From contig NZ_MLCE01000010.1 in NCBI RefSeq assembly GCF_002300165.1, positions 124,001-188,000 on the forward strand: 64,000 nt of DNA, in the 5' to 3' direction. Below are positions 55,509 through 64,000 of the stretch, in pieces. Made by a program: the position numbers and the translations under genes. This DNA comes from Streptomyces sp. Tue6028. GTDB lineage: Bacteria; Actinomycetota; Actinomycetes; Streptomycetales; Streptomycetaceae. The notes beneath the pieces were generated by a model. It was not told where the DNA came from, did not search any database, and worked only from the letters and a program-made list of their open reading frames with translations. Position 1 is the stretch's first letter. The number at the start of each line of letters is the position of its first letter.

Positions 55509-55958
55509 TCAAGGATGCAACCAGCCGCCGAACGGCAGGTTCCGGACAACGGTGAAGACCAGTACCAACGCGCCCAGGCTCCACAGGTGGACCGGTCCGA
55601 GATCCAGCCGCACCGGCCGTCCGCGGACCGAGCGGACCACCCAGACGGCCCACACCGCAGCGAAGACCAGGTATCCCGCGACGGCGAGCACGTTGTCGGT
55701 GAGCGCCGTCGCGATGTCCCCGTGGACGAAGGCGTGCGCGCTGCGCAGACCTCCGCAGCCGGGGCAGTACACGCCGGTGAAGCGCAGCAGCGGGCAGACC
55801 GGGTAGTGGCCGGGCTGGTTCGGGTCGACGGCCCCGACGTACGCGAAGGCACCGGCGACAGCGGCCAGCACCCCACCGGGGACGAGGAGCCGGCGCAGCA
55901 CGTCCGGAAGTCCGGCCGCCCGCGTCACCCTCTGGGTTTCTGCGTTCACCCCACGCAT
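55509..55958 (-). CDS. DUF2752 membrane protein
   Basis: A 149-residue protein with three or four transmembrane helices and the DUF2752 signature CPGCGGLRSAHAF (about residues 65-77). The conserved cysteines may bind a metal. Function unknown. ATG 55958 has GAGAGGGG four bases upstream. It sits in the trp cluster between the small HGxxPAAW-type gene and trpC, all on one strand. Confidence 0.85.
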   Translation of the reverse strand: MRGVNAETQRVTRAAGLPDVLRRLLVPGGVLAAVAGAFAYVGAVDPNQPGHYPVCPLLRFTGVYCPGCGGLRSAHAFVHGDIATALTDNVLAVAGYLVFAAVWAVWVVRSVRGRPVRLDLGPVHLWSLGALVLVFTVVRNLPFGGWLHP

Positions 55959-56051
55959 TGTGCCCCTCTCCCGCGTCGCGCGCCTGTCACGCGAACGCGA
56001 GAGGCGGCCCCGGCCGTGCCGGGACCGCCTCTCGGGAGGTTCGCGGGGCGG

Positions 56052-56282
56052 TCAGCCCTGGGCACCCGCCGTCTCGCGGACCGGGGTGGACTTCTGCTGG
56101 CCGAGGCCCGCGGACTTCATGATGAAGCCGACGACACCGCCGAGCGCGACGACGACCATGCCCGCCCAGAAACCCAGCGGCTGGGCCATCACCATGAAGG
56201 CACCCGCGACGCAGAAACCGATGAAGGCGATGATGACACCGGTCCAGGCGGCCGGGGTGTGACCGTGGCTGCTGCCCGCCAT
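56052..56282 (-). CDS. Small membrane protein of the HGxxPAAW type
   Basis: A 76-residue protein with a short polar start (SSHGHTPAAWTGV) and two hydrophobic helices (IIAFIGFCVAGAFMVMAQPLGF and AGMVVVALGGVVGFIM). Proteins with this HG..PAAWTG start are common in actinobacteria and often near trp genes. No function is known. ATG 56282 is preceded by GAGGAG, which rules out the longer frame to 56333. Confidence 0.82.
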   Translation of the reverse strand: MAGSSHGHTPAAWTGVIIAFIGFCVAGAFMVMAQPLGFWAGMVVVALGGVVGFIMKSAGLGQQKSTPVRETAGAQG

Positions 56283-56439
56283 GACTTGCTCCTCGTTGCT
56301 GTATGCGTATGTGAGTCGGACGCTCACGTCCATTGTCCCGTACTCGGACGCGAGCCGTGAGCGGGGGGTCAGTCCTCGCGCGCCGCCTGTGCCGGTGCGT
56401 GACCGGTGCGCGGGGCGGGCCGGGGACGCGGCGGAGTGC

Positions 56440-57093
56440 TCAGGTCCCGGCCGGGTCCGGACCCGTCGGGTCCTCGCCGCGGTCGAGCGCCTTCCACAGG
56501 TCCTCGGGGCGGTCGGGGTCGACCGGCTTGGCCTTCCGCGGCCGGGGCGTCCCGTCCCGTTCGTAGCGGCCCGACATCGCGGGCCACAGGCGGCCGTAGC
56601 GCAGCGCGAGCAGCCCCGCGAGGAGGAGCAGCGCCCCGCCCGCCGCCGCGACGTACGGCCAGGCGGTGTGGCTGAGCGCGTCGGCGGTGGCGGCGGTGTT
56701 GCCGGACGCGGCGGCGGCCTTCTCGTCGAGTGCGGAGCTGTCGCCCGCGCCGAGCACGGCCGCGACGACGGTGCCCGCGCCGGAGAGGGCGAGCAGCGCG
56801 GAGACGAGCAGGCGCCCGGAGCGGCGTACGGCGAACACGGCGACGAGCGCGGCGAGGCCGACTATGGCGAGCGCCGCGGGCACGCCCGTGACGTCGCTGC
56901 CCTTGGCGGTCAGCGGGAAGTCGCCGCCGGCCACCGTCGCGGTGCCCTCCGCCCAGCTGCGCCGGGTGGACAGCAGGGCCACGGCCGCGCCGAGCGCGCC
57001 GCTGAGCAGGGCCACTCCGAGGCTGCGGCGGCCGGACCCGGCGGGGCCGGCGGCTTCGGATCGGGGGTGAGGTACAGCAGTCACGTACTCCAC
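56440..57093 (-). CDS. Trp-cluster membrane protein (TIGR02234 family)
   Basis: A 217-residue protein with four transmembrane helices and the features of the TIGR02234 family, found almost always beside actinobacterial trp genes: GALGAAVALLSTRRSW, then a G..LTA.G.DV loop and WPYVAAAGGALLLLAGLLA. The C-terminus is basic and acidic (RYERDGTPRPRKAK). A role in tryptophan supply is suspected from context only. The start is GTG 57093 or GTG 57084; spacing does not decide. It is 106 bp downstream of trpE. Confidence 0.85.
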   Translation of the reverse strand: MEYVTAVPHPRSEAAGPAGSGRRSLGVALLSGALGAAVALLSTRRSWAEGTATVAGGDFPLTAKGSDVTGVPAALAIVGLAALVAVFAVRRSGRLLVSALLALSGAGTVVAAVLGAGDSSALDEKAAAASGNTAATADALSHTAWPYVAAAGGALLLLAGLLALRYGRLWPAMSGRYERDGTPRPRKAKPVDPDRPEDLWKALDRGEDPTGPDPAGT

Positions 57094-57199
57094 TATCGCC
57101 TGAACCCCGGGCGAACCGTCACCCGGGGTTCACGTGAGCCTCGTCCTATTGCCGGGAGCCGGACGGTCCGGCGGCCCCCGCGGCCGGGGGCCAACGGCG

Positions 57200-58678
57200 C
57201 TACCGGCCCAGGCGGTTCGCGGTGTGCACCGCGCGCAGGACGGCCGCCGCCTTGTTGCGGCACTCGTGGTCCTCGGCGACCGGGTCGGAGTCGGCGACGA
57301 TGCCCGCGCCCGCCTGGACGTACGCCGTGCCGTCGCGCAGCAGGGCCGTGCGGATCGCGATGGCGGTGTCGGAGTCGCCCGCGAAGTCCAGATAGCCCAC
57401 GCAGCCGCCGTACAACCCGCGCCGGGACGGCTCCAGTTCGTCGATGATCTGCATCGCGCGCGGCTTGGGGGCTCCGGACAGGGTGCCCGCGGGGAAGCAG
57501 GCGGCCAGGACGTCGAAGGCCGTACGCCCCCGCGCGACCCGCCCCGTCACGGTCGACACGATGTGCATGACGTGCGAGTACCGCTCGATGGACATGAAGT
57601 CGACGACCTCGACCGAGCCGGGTTCGCAGACCCGGCCGAGGTCGTTGCGGCCCAGGTCGACGAGCATGAGGTGCTCGGCGCGCTCCTTGGGGTCGGCCAT
57701 CAGCTCGTCGGCGAGGGCCTGGTCCTCCTGGACGGTGGCGCCGCGCGGCCGGGTGCCCGCGATGGGGTGCACCATCGCCTGCCCGTCCTCGACCTTGACC
57801 AGGGCCTCGGGGGACGAGCCGACGACGTCGAAGCCGTCGAAGCGGAACAGGTACATGTACGGCGACGGGTTGGTCGCCCGCAGGACGCGGTACACGTCCA
57901 GGGCGCTCGCCGTGCAGGGCGTCTCGAAGCGCTGGGAGGGGACGACCTGGAAGGCCTCGCCCGCCCTGATGCGCTCCTTGATGTCCTCGACGGCGTCCCG
58001 GAAGTCGGCGCCGCCCCACAGGGCGGTGTACTCGGGCAGTTCGGAGGGCGGGAGCGCGGCGGGCGGCTGGGACACCGCGCGCGAGAGGTCGGCCTCCATG
58101 GCGTCGAGGCGGGCGACGGCGTCCGCGTAGGCCTCGTCGACGCCGGTGTCGAGGTCGTTGTGGTTGATCGCGTTGGCGATCAGCTGGACCGAGCCCTCCC
58201 AGTGGTCCATGACGGCCAGGTCGCTGGTGAGCAGCATGGTCAGCTCGGGCAGCTTCAGGTCGTCCCGCTCGCCGGGTCCGATCTTCTCCAGGCGGCGCAC
58301 GATGTCGTAGCCCAGATAGCCGACCATGCCGCCGGTGAACGGGGGCAGGCCCTCGCCGTGCGGGGTGTGCAGCGCCTCGATGGTGGCGCGCAGGGCGGCC
58401 AGCGGGTCGCCGTCCACGGGGACGCCGACGGGCGGGGTGCCGAGCCAGTGCGCCCGCCCGTCCCGCTCGGTGAGCGTCGCGGCCGAGCGGACGCCCACGA
58501 AGGAGTAGCGGGACCAGGAGCGGCCGTTCTCCGCGGACTCCAGGAGGAAGGTGCCGGGGCGCTCGGCGGCGAGCTTGCGGTAGAGCGCGACCGGCGTGTC
58601 GCCGTCCGCGAGGAGCTTGCGGCTGACGGGGATCACACGGCGGTCCGTGGCCAGCTTGCGGAAGGTCTCGAGGTCCAT
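57200..58678 (-). CDS. trpE: Anthranilate synthase component I
   Basis: A 492-residue chorismate-using enzyme making anthranilate with ammonia from a separate TrpG, which is not in this window. LLESAENGRSWSRYSFVG at the N-terminus is the tryptophan-binding feedback site. The catalytic domain has FQVVPSQRF, GSSPEALVKV, PIAGTRPRG, DLGRNDLGRV and GTLSGAPKPRAM. ATG 58678 is only 11 bp downstream of hisI, so there is no room for a separate attenuator; control must come from further upstream or from inside hisI. Confidence 0.96.
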   Translation of the reverse strand: MDLETFRKLATDRRVIPVSRKLLADGDTPVALYRKLAAERPGTFLLESAENGRSWSRYSFVGVRSAATLTERDGRAHWLGTPPVGVPVDGDPLAALRATIEALHTPHGEGLPPFTGGMVGYLGYDIVRRLEKIGPGERDDLKLPELTMLLTSDLAVMDHWEGSVQLIANAINHNDLDTGVDEAYADAVARLDAMEADLSRAVSQPPAALPPSELPEYTALWGGADFRDAVEDIKERIRAGEAFQVVPSQRFETPCTASALDVYRVLRATNPSPYMYLFRFDGFDVVGSSPEALVKVEDGQAMVHPIAGTRPRGATVQEDQALADELMADPKERAEHLMLVDLGRNDLGRVCEPGSVEVVDFMSIERYSHVMHIVSTVTGRVARGRTAFDVLAACFPAGTLSGAPKPRAMQIIDELEPSRRGLYGGCVGYLDFAGDSDTAIAIRTALLRDGTAYVQAGAGIVADSDPVAEDHECRNKAAAVLRAVHTANRLGR

Positions 58679-58689
58679 GGCGGCTGACC

Positions 58690-59091
58690 CTACTGATCCA
58701 GTGACGGTACGCCGGAATCGGCGTCCTTGAGCAGGACGTCGGCGTCGAAGCAGGTGCGGGCGCCGGTGTGGCAGGCCGCGCCCACCTGGTCGACCTTCAC
58801 CAGGAGCGTGTCGGCGTCGCAGTCCAGGGCCACGGACTTCACGTGCTGGACGTGGCCGGAGGTGTCGCCCTTGACCCAGTACTCCCGGCGGCTGCGCGAC
58901 CAGTACGTGCAGCGGCCCGTGGTGAGGGTGCGATGCAGCGCCTCGTCGTCCATCCAGCCGAGCATGAGCACCTCGCCGGTGTCGTACTGCTGGGCGATGG
59001 CGGGGACGAGCCCGTCGGCGCTGCGTTTGAGGCGCGCGGCGATCTCGGGGTCCAGGCCGCTGGGGCTGCTGGGCTGAGGCGTGCTGGTCAT
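58690..59091 (-). CDS. hisI: Phosphoribosyl-AMP cyclohydrolase
   Basis: A 133-residue zinc/magnesium enzyme of histidine synthesis opening the adenine ring of [35 protein letters not shown], the metal ligands [15 protein letters not shown] and the cysteines CHTGARTCF are the family signature. It lacks the HisE domain, as in most actinobacteria. ATG 59091 was chosen; an ATG at 59100 is in frame. It heads the cluster leading into trpE, linking histidine and tryptophan pathways that share PRPP. Confidence 0.94.
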   Translation of the reverse strand: MTSTPQPSSPSGLDPEIAARLKRSADGLVPAIAQQYDTGEVLMLGWMDDEALHRTLTTGRCTYWSRSRREYWVKGDTSGHVQHVKSVALDCDADTLLVKVDQVGAACHTGARTCFDADVLLKDADSGVPSLDQ

Positions 59092-59233
59092 GGGTGCCAT
59101 TCTGCCGCGCCGCGACGGCGCGTCCCGCCGTCGTCCACGGGCCGGACGCCGGCCGTGCCGTCCGGCGCGGGCACGCCGTCCCGGCGGCCGGTGTCCACTG
59201 GGCGGACGGAGGGGGCGGTCGTAGGCTTGCCGC

Positions 59234-59869
59234 ATGTCGACCCATGCCAAGCGTGAACGACTTCTCCTGGCCGATCTGTTGGAGGCCGTGGGCCCGGACG
59301 CCCCGACCCTGTGCGAGGGCTGGAACGCCCGGGACCTCGCCGCGCACGTGGTGATCCGCGAGCGCCGCGCGGACGCCGCCGGCGGAATCCTGATCAAACC
59401 GCTCGCAGCGCGGCTGGAGCGGGTGATGGCGGAGTTCGCCGAGAAGCCGTACGAGGAGCTGATCCAGCTGATCCGTACGGGTCCGCCGCGGTTCTCGCCG
59501 TTCTCCCTGAAGCAGATCGACGAGGCGTCGAACACGGTCGAGTTCTACGTCCACACCGAGGACGTGCGGCGCGCGCAGCCCGACTGGACGCCGCGCGAGC
59601 TGGACACGGTGTTCCAGGACGCCCTGTGGTCCCGGCTGGAGCGGACGGCCCGGCTGGCCGGCCGCGGCTCCCCGACCGGCCTGGTGCTGCGCCGCCCGGA
59701 CGGCCAGACCGCCGTCGCGCACAAGGGCACTCCGGTCGTGACGGTGACGGGTGAGCCCGCGGAGCTGCTGATGTTCGCGCTCGGCCGGCAGCAGGTGGCC
59801 GATGTGGAACTGGACGGCGACAAGGACGCGATCACGAAGCTGCACGAGGCGAAGCAGCTCGGGATCTGA
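59234..59869 (+). CDS. TIGR03085-family (DinB/mycothiol-type) protein
   Basis: A 211-residue protein of the DinB-like superfamily. [23 protein letters not shown] (about 27-49) carries the conserved W-x-x-x-D-L-x-A-H metal site found in mycothiol-dependent maleylpyruvate isomerases and TIGR03083/TIGR03085 relatives; [12 protein letters not shown] and the terminal [12 protein letters not shown]-like segment follow the family. It could be a mycothiol-dependent transferase, but its reaction is unknown. It is divergent from hisI. Confidence 0.85.
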   Translation: MSTHAKRERLLLADLLEAVGPDAPTLCEGWNARDLAAHVVIRERRADAAGGILIKPLAARLERVMAEFAEKPYEELIQLIRTGPPRFSPFSLKQIDEASNTVEFYVHTEDVRRAQPDWTPRELDTVFQDALWSRLERTARLAGRGSPTGLVLRRPDGQTAVAHKGTPVVTVTGEPAELLMFALGRQQVADVELDGDKDAITKLHEAKQLGI

Positions 59870-59916
59870 CCCGGCCGGCGGACGGGCGGTCCGCCCGCGC
59901 CGCCCACGGGTGTCCG

Positions 59917-61338
59917 TCAGGGGTCCAGCAGGTTGCGGGCGGCCAGGGCGAGCGAGAGCTCCACGACGTCCGCGGGCCGGGTCAGGGAGCGGCCGGTGAG
60001 CTGCTCGCAGCGGCGCAGCCGGTTCAGGACCGTGTTGCGGTGGCAGTAGAGCCGGCCGGCGGCACGCTGGGCGGAGCCGTCGCAGGCGAGCCAGGCCGTC
60101 AGGGTGTCCAGCATGATGTCCCGGTCGGAGACGTCCAGCCGCAGCAGCGGGCCGAGGACCCGCTCGGCGAGCGCCGCCCCGAGGGCCGGAGCGGAGACGA
60201 CGAGGGCGGCGGGCAGGTGCTCCTCAAGTACGACGGTCCCCCCGGAGCGCGGGCAGGCCCGGAGCGCCGTGTCGGCCAGGCGGCGGGCGTCGCCGATCGC
60301 GGCGAGGCCCTCCACCACCGGGCTCACCCCTATCCGGGAACCGGGCGGGGAGGACAGCAGGCGGGCGATCTCTCCGGCGTCCGCGTCGGTCTCGTGCATC
60401 CGGGCGTGCTCCCCGTCGGGGCCGTCGCCGCCGCCCGGGCCGCCGGCGTCCGGCACGGCTGCCGTGCGCTCCGGGCCCCGGGCGCCGAGACCGGCGTCGT
60501 GGCCATGGCCGGGCTCGCCCCCGCCGTGGGGCACGTCGAGGTCACCGCCGAGCAGGACGATCCCGTAGCTCCCGCCGCCGTCGCGATCACGGGACCACAG
60601 GACGCGCAGGCCGGGCAGGTGCAGCCGGGCCCGTACGTCCGCACCCGCCCGGACGGCGGGCGGGCGGGCCAGCACGACGGCGTACCGGCCCGCTTCGGGG
60701 AGCCCCAGGGCGGCCGCGGTGGCGGGCAGGTCGGCGATGCGCGCGGTGCCGTCCAGCAGCGCGGTCGTCATCAGCCGCAGCTTGTTCTCCCGGCGCCACA
60801 TCAGCTCGCGCTCGGTCTGGCGGTAGGCGTCGGCGACGATCGCGCAGTGGTCGTCGACGAAGTTCCACACGTCGGCGGCCACGTGCACGAGCAGCCGTAC
60901 GTCGGCGGGGTCGCGGCGGGCCGTCTCGTCGACGAGCCCCTGCCAGACCATGCCGCCGCCCAGCCGGAAGGCGCGCAGCAGGGCGTCCAGCGGGAGGCCG
61001 TCCTCGGCGCGGGCCCTGCCGATGGCCCAGGAGCAGCGGCGGGCGGCCTCGCGCAGCTCGCCGGGCCGGATGAGGGATCCCACGTTGAGCCGCAGCGAGC
61101 GCTGCACCTCGTCGCGCACGTTCTCCGGGTCGGTCCGCACGGCCGTGCGGTAGGCGGGTTCGCACTCGCTCAGGAGGGTCATCAGGCGTTCGGTGAGCTC
61201 GGGCAGCCCCGCCATGAGCGTCCGGGCCGCGCGGTGCAGTACGGAGAGTGCCTCCGCGTCGACGGCCGGGCGTGCGGCGGGTACCGGGGGCCGCGGTCCG
61301 GGCAGGGGCCGGACGTGGGCGGGTACGAGGTGCTGCAT
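59917..61338 (-). CDS. PucR-type (CdaR-like) transcriptional regulator
   Basis: A 473-residue regulator. An N-terminal helical sensor (about 25-190, with PGELREAARRCSWAIGRARAEDGLPLDALLRAFRLGG) precedes a GGDEF-like central region and the C-terminal PucR helix-turn-helix LDTLTAWLACDGSAQRAAGRLYCHRNTVLNRLRRCEQLTGRSL. A Gly/Asp-rich insertion lies near residues 275-315. Targets are unknown. The adjacent downstream convergent gene is TIGR03085 and upstream is the LuxR-type regulator; no catabolic gene neighbours it. Confidence 0.9.
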   Translation of the reverse strand: MQHLVPAHVRPLPGPRPPVPAARPAVDAEALSVLHRAARTLMAGLPELTERLMTLLSECEPAYRTAVRTDPENVRDEVQRSLRLNVGSLIRPGELREAARRCSWAIGRARAEDGLPLDALLRAFRLGGGMVWQGLVDETARRDPADVRLLVHVAADVWNFVDDHCAIVADAYRQTERELMWRRENKLRLMTTALLDGTARIADLPATAAALGLPEAGRYAVVLARPPAVRAGADVRARLHLPGLRVLWSRDRDGGGSYGIVLLGGDLDVPHGGGEPGHGHDAGLGARGPERTAAVPDAGGPGGGDGPDGEHARMHETDADAGEIARLLSSPPGSRIGVSPVVEGLAAIGDARRLADTALRACPRSGGTVVLEEHLPAALVVSAPALGAALAERVLGPLLRLDVSDRDIMLDTLTAWLACDGSAQRAAGRLYCHRNTVLNRLRRCEQLTGRSLTRPADVVELSLALAARNLLDP

Positions 61339-61451
61339 CGCTGTCCTCCACCGGAGTCGGCTCGGTCCGGCCGGCCCGGTGCGCCGACGCGCGGCACACG
61401 GGTGCTCCGGACCTCCTGATCCCGCAGGATGACATACCGCCCGGTCGGTAC

Positions 61452-63905
61452 CTAGGGGTGTGCGATGGTCTTCTCGGCCCGGTCCACCAGTCGGGAGAGC
61501 TCGACGCGGGAGCGGATCCCCAGGACGGCGAAGACATTCCGCAGGTGGTGGTCGACGGTGCGGGGACTCACGGACAGGCTGAGCGCCACCTCACGATTGG
61601 TGGCGCCCTCCGCCACGCACCGCGCGATCCGCAGCTGCTGGGGCGTCAGCAGCGCCAGCGGGCCGGACGGTTCACGCGGTGCGGCGTCCCCGGTGGCGCG
61701 CAGTTCGGCCCGTGCCTGCGCGGCCCAGCCGAGCGCGCCGCCCCGCTCGAAGGAGACCAGCGCGTCACGCAGACGGCCGCGGGCCTCACCCGGTCTGCGC
61801 CGCCGTCGCAGCCACGCCCCGTACAGCAGCTGGGTACGGCCGCGTTCGAAGTCCCCGGTCGCCTCCTCGTGGCGGGCCAGCGCGGCGGCGAACAGCGCCT
61901 CGCACTCCTGATGGTCGCTCAGCAGGGCGCGGCAGCGGGCGAGTTGGGCCGGTGCCTGCGGGTCGGCGCCCTGACCGGCCCACCGGGCGAACTCGGCCAC
62001 CGCCGCACGGGCGGGCTCCGCCTGGCCGGTGCGGGCCGCCGCCTCCACGAAGCAGGGGACGGCGAGCATCCGCACCGCGAAGTGACCGCGGCGCGGACCG
62101 GGTCCCACCAGCGGGCCGAGTCGCGCGGCGGCCTCGGCCACCCGGCCGCGGGCCAGGTCGGCGCGGGCCCGCGCCCATTGGGCGAGTGTGGCCGCCTGCG
62201 CGAGTCCGTGGGGCGCGGCGACACGTTCGGCGGCGTCGGCGTGCTCGGCGACGACGTCCGCGGAACCCTCGACCGACGCCACGAGCGCGAGGATCGCGTG
62301 GTGGTGGGCCGCGAGGTTGTCCTGGCCGGCGTCACGGGCGGTGCGCAGCCCCTCCTCGGCGTGGGCGCGGGCACGGGCGTGCCGGCCGGCGCGCAGTTCG
62401 GCGTAGGCCAGGCGTTCCAGCGCCTGGGCGACGAGCAGGCGCGGGCCCCTGGCCCGGGCGACGGCGAGGGCACGGGAGTTGGCCCGGCAGGCGGCCGGCA
62501 GATCGCCCGCCACCAGGGCGGCGCCCCCGGCCCGCAGGAGCGTCTCCGGGCCCTGCGGGGTGGTGCAGGACGCGCCCGCCACCACCTCTCGCAGCCGCTC
62601 CCGTCCGGCCTCCAGACGTCCGTGCATCACCTCGGTCATCCCCTCCCGGTACGCCGTGAGCCGACGGTCGGCGTCGGTGCCGGGCTGTACCGGAGCGGGT
62701 TCCAGGGCCTCCAGGCAGGCCGCCGCGTCACCCGTCGCCCAGGCCGCCTCCATGGCGGCGAGCCGGGCGGCCTGCGCACGGCTCGCGTCGGCGGGAGCCA
62801 GCAACTCGGCCGCCAGGAGCAGCGCTTCGCGTGCGTCGGCGACCGGGCCGTCCTGGAGGGCGAGCCGTCCGCCGACCAGTTCGGCCGCTCCGCGCACGGC
62901 GTCCCGCGCACCCTCGTACCCGGCCTGCGCCAGCAGGTCCCGCGCGCGCCGCGGCAGCCCGGCCAGCCGGGCGTGCTCCGCGGCGTGGATCAGACGGAGG
63001 GCGCGCACACCGTCCTCGGCGGCGAGTTCGGCGGACCGCGCCCAGGCCGCCGACAGCTCCGCGGAGTCCGTCCCGACCGGCGCCCGGGCCGCGGCGGCGG
63101 CGAGGGCGTCGCCGCGGCCGGGTGCGGGTGCCGTGGCCGCCGCGGCCCGGTGGAAGAGCACGGGCAGCACATGCGGGCCCCCGGCATGGGCCTCGGCCAG
63201 CAGACGGTGGGCCTCGCGCCGCCGGGCGGGCGGCGCGGTCGCGTAGAAGGTGCGGGCCGTGCGCGGGTCCACGATGCCGATCCGGCCTCCGGTGAGCCGG
63301 ACGAGGCCCGCGGCCTCCGCCGCGTCGAGGACACCCGTGTCGAGCCCGCCCGCACCGGCGGCTCTGCGGACCACCGCGGCGTCCACTGCGGCGCCCCTCG
63401 CGCCCCGCTCCCCCTCCGCAGCCGCCAGCAGCATCAACTCGCCCTGCCCGGGAGGCCGTTCACCGGGCCACACGGCATCGCCCACGGCGGCCGGCACCGC
63501 GGAGCCGGAGGGCGTGGTGGAGCTCGCGGCGCCGGCCGACCCCCTGCGGCGGGAGCCCGGCGGTGTGTCGGTCCGGGTGGGGTCGTCCGCATCGAGTGCC
63601 GATGGGGCGGCAGAAGGCGGGCCGGTGCGGCCCCGCCCGCTCTCCGCCCGCGCCGTCGGTGGGTCCGGGAGGGGCGCCGCCGTCGCATGCGCCGCCGGGA
63701 CCGCCGTCGCGTCCACCGCCGGGGGCGGCGGCATCGGCGGCGCCGTGCCGTCCTCCGGCGGTTCGGTGCCCGCGGCGGTCGGCGCCCCGGGCGCACGGCT
63801 CCGGCTCGATGGATCCGACACCCCCCGCACGGGTGGGGGTGACGTACTCCGGCCCGCTGTCCGGAGTGGACTTCGCGCAGTCGTCATTCCGGTCACGAGC
63901 GTCAC
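61452..63905 (-). CDS. Large LuxR-family regulator lacking an ATPase head
   Basis: An 817-residue regulator with a disordered Pro/Ala/Thr-rich N-terminus (to about 150), a long helical TPR-like array, and a C-terminal LuxR helix-turn-helix (LTPQQLRIARCVAEGATNREVALSLSVSPRTVDHHL). It resembles the back half of LAL (MalT-like) activators: GELMLLAAAEGERGARGAAVD corresponds to the region after the ATPase, but no Walker A or B motif is seen. GTG 63905 was chosen because GGAAG lies four bases upstream; ATG 63887 is possible. Targets are unknown. Confidence 0.82.
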   Translation of the reverse strand: MTLVTGMTTARSPLRTAGRSTSPPPVRGVSDPSSRSRAPGAPTAAGTEPPEDGTAPPMPPPPAVDATAVPAAHATAAPLPDPPTARAESGRGRTGPPSAAPSALDADDPTRTDTPPGSRRRGSAGAASSTTPSGSAVPAAVGDAVWPGERPPGQGELMLLAAAEGERGARGAAVDAAVVRRAAGAGGLDTGVLDAAEAAGLVRLTGGRIGIVDPRTARTFYATAPPARRREAHRLLAEAHAGGPHVLPVLFHRAAAATAPAPGRGDALAAAAARAPVGTDSAELSAAWARSAELAAEDGVRALRLIHAAEHARLAGLPRRARDLLAQAGYEGARDAVRGAAELVGGRLALQDGPVADAREALLLAAELLAPADASRAQAARLAAMEAAWATGDAAACLEALEPAPVQPGTDADRRLTAYREGMTEVMHGRLEAGRERLREVVAGASCTTPQGPETLLRAGGAALVAGDLPAACRANSRALAVARARGPRLLVAQALERLAYAELRAGRHARARAHAEEGLRTARDAGQDNLAAHHHAILALVASVEGSADVVAEHADAAERVAAPHGLAQAATLAQWARARADLARGRVAEAAARLGPLVGPGPRRGHFAVRMLAVPCFVEAAARTGQAEPARAAVAEFARWAGQGADPQAPAQLARCRALLSDHQECEALFAAALARHEEATGDFERGRTQLLYGAWLRRRRRPGEARGRLRDALVSFERGGALGWAAQARAELRATGDAAPREPSGPLALLTPQQLRIARCVAEGATNREVALSLSVSPRTVDHHLRNVFAVLGIRSRVELSRLVDRAEKTIAHP

Positions 63906-63971
63906 GTTACTTCCGCGTAAACGAAGGCGGAAGTGCCGGGTTCGCTTGCCCCGCACGCCCGGAGGCCCCCT

Positions 63972-64000
63972 GTGACCAGGGAGAAGAGGGCCGTCGGGGA
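63972..64000 (+). CDS. Possible start of a further gene (partial)
   Basis: A GTG at 63972 is preceded by GGAGG at a six-base spacing and reads VTREKRAVG to the window end. It would be divergent from the LuxR-type gene. Nine codons are too few to identify it. Confidence 0.3.

Noticed and set aside
58679-58689. trpE leader-peptide attenuator
   Set aside because: The hisI-trpE gap is 11 bases, too short for a leader with Trp codons and alternative hairpins.

Overview
This window looks like chromosomal DNA of a Streptomyces or a close relative. GC content is very high with strong third-position GC bias, GTG and TTG starts are common, and several genes are typical of the genus: a Streptomyces griseus-type trypsin, a GH46 chitosanase, the trp cluster with a TrpM-like small protein, and actinobacterial TIGR02234 and TIGR03085 proteins. 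I saw no rRNA, tRNA, CRISPR array, insertion sequence, prophage or large biosynthetic cluster.

Layout. (1) 0.3-4.0 kb, minus strand: aminopeptidase N, an orphan receiver protein and a chorismate mutase. (2) 4.0-9.9 kb: an AraC-type regulator divergent from a GH35 beta-galactosidase, then a convergent secreted GH101 endo-alpha-N-acetylgalactosaminidase. Both glycosidase control regions share a two-part motif, so this is probably a mucin-type O-glycan utilisation locus. (3) 9.9-15.6 kb: acetyltransferase, trypsin, an HExxH/zinc-ribbon protein, an ankyrin protein, and a divergent MFS exporter/MarR regulator pair with two operator copies. (4) 15.9-26.7 kb: a compact steroid C/D-ring (HIP) degradation locus with two SDR genes, echA20, ipdA, ipdB, ipdC, a SIMPL-domain gene, fadA6, a KstR2-like repressor, ipdF and two acyl-CoA dehydrogenase genes. 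Two near-identical palindromes sit in the two divergent promoter regions and together could control all four transcription units. (5) 26.7-33 kb: an orphan cytochrome b (QcrB) with a repetitive N-terminus, a HutD-like/vWA pair, a rhomboid protease, a chitosanase and a reductase.

(6) 33-40.2 kb, minus strand: glutamate synthase gltB-gltD and, upstream, a VIT-family metal transporter gene. (7) 40.5-49.6 kb, plus strand: seven genes, six of whose junctions are 4-base overlaps or a short gap. Four are ADP-ribosylglycohydrolase-family genes, followed by a ribokinase, a CaiB/BaiF CoA-transferase and a CitE-like lyase, ending at a strong terminator. I consider this the least explained and most interesting system here. 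It suggests N-ribosyl or ADP-ribosyl cleavage followed by ribose phosphorylation, but the substrate is unknown. (8) 49.6-59.1 kb, minus strand: a his/trp supra-cluster read hisI, trpE, three membrane-protein genes, trpC, trpM-like, trpB, trpA, a DsbA-like gene and lgt. (9) 59.2-64 kb: a TIGR03085 protein, a PucR-type regulator, a large LuxR-type regulator and the possible start of a further gene.

Starts were chosen from Shine-Dalgarno spacing, overlaps and family length. Functions come from recognisable motifs and gene order; no database search was run.
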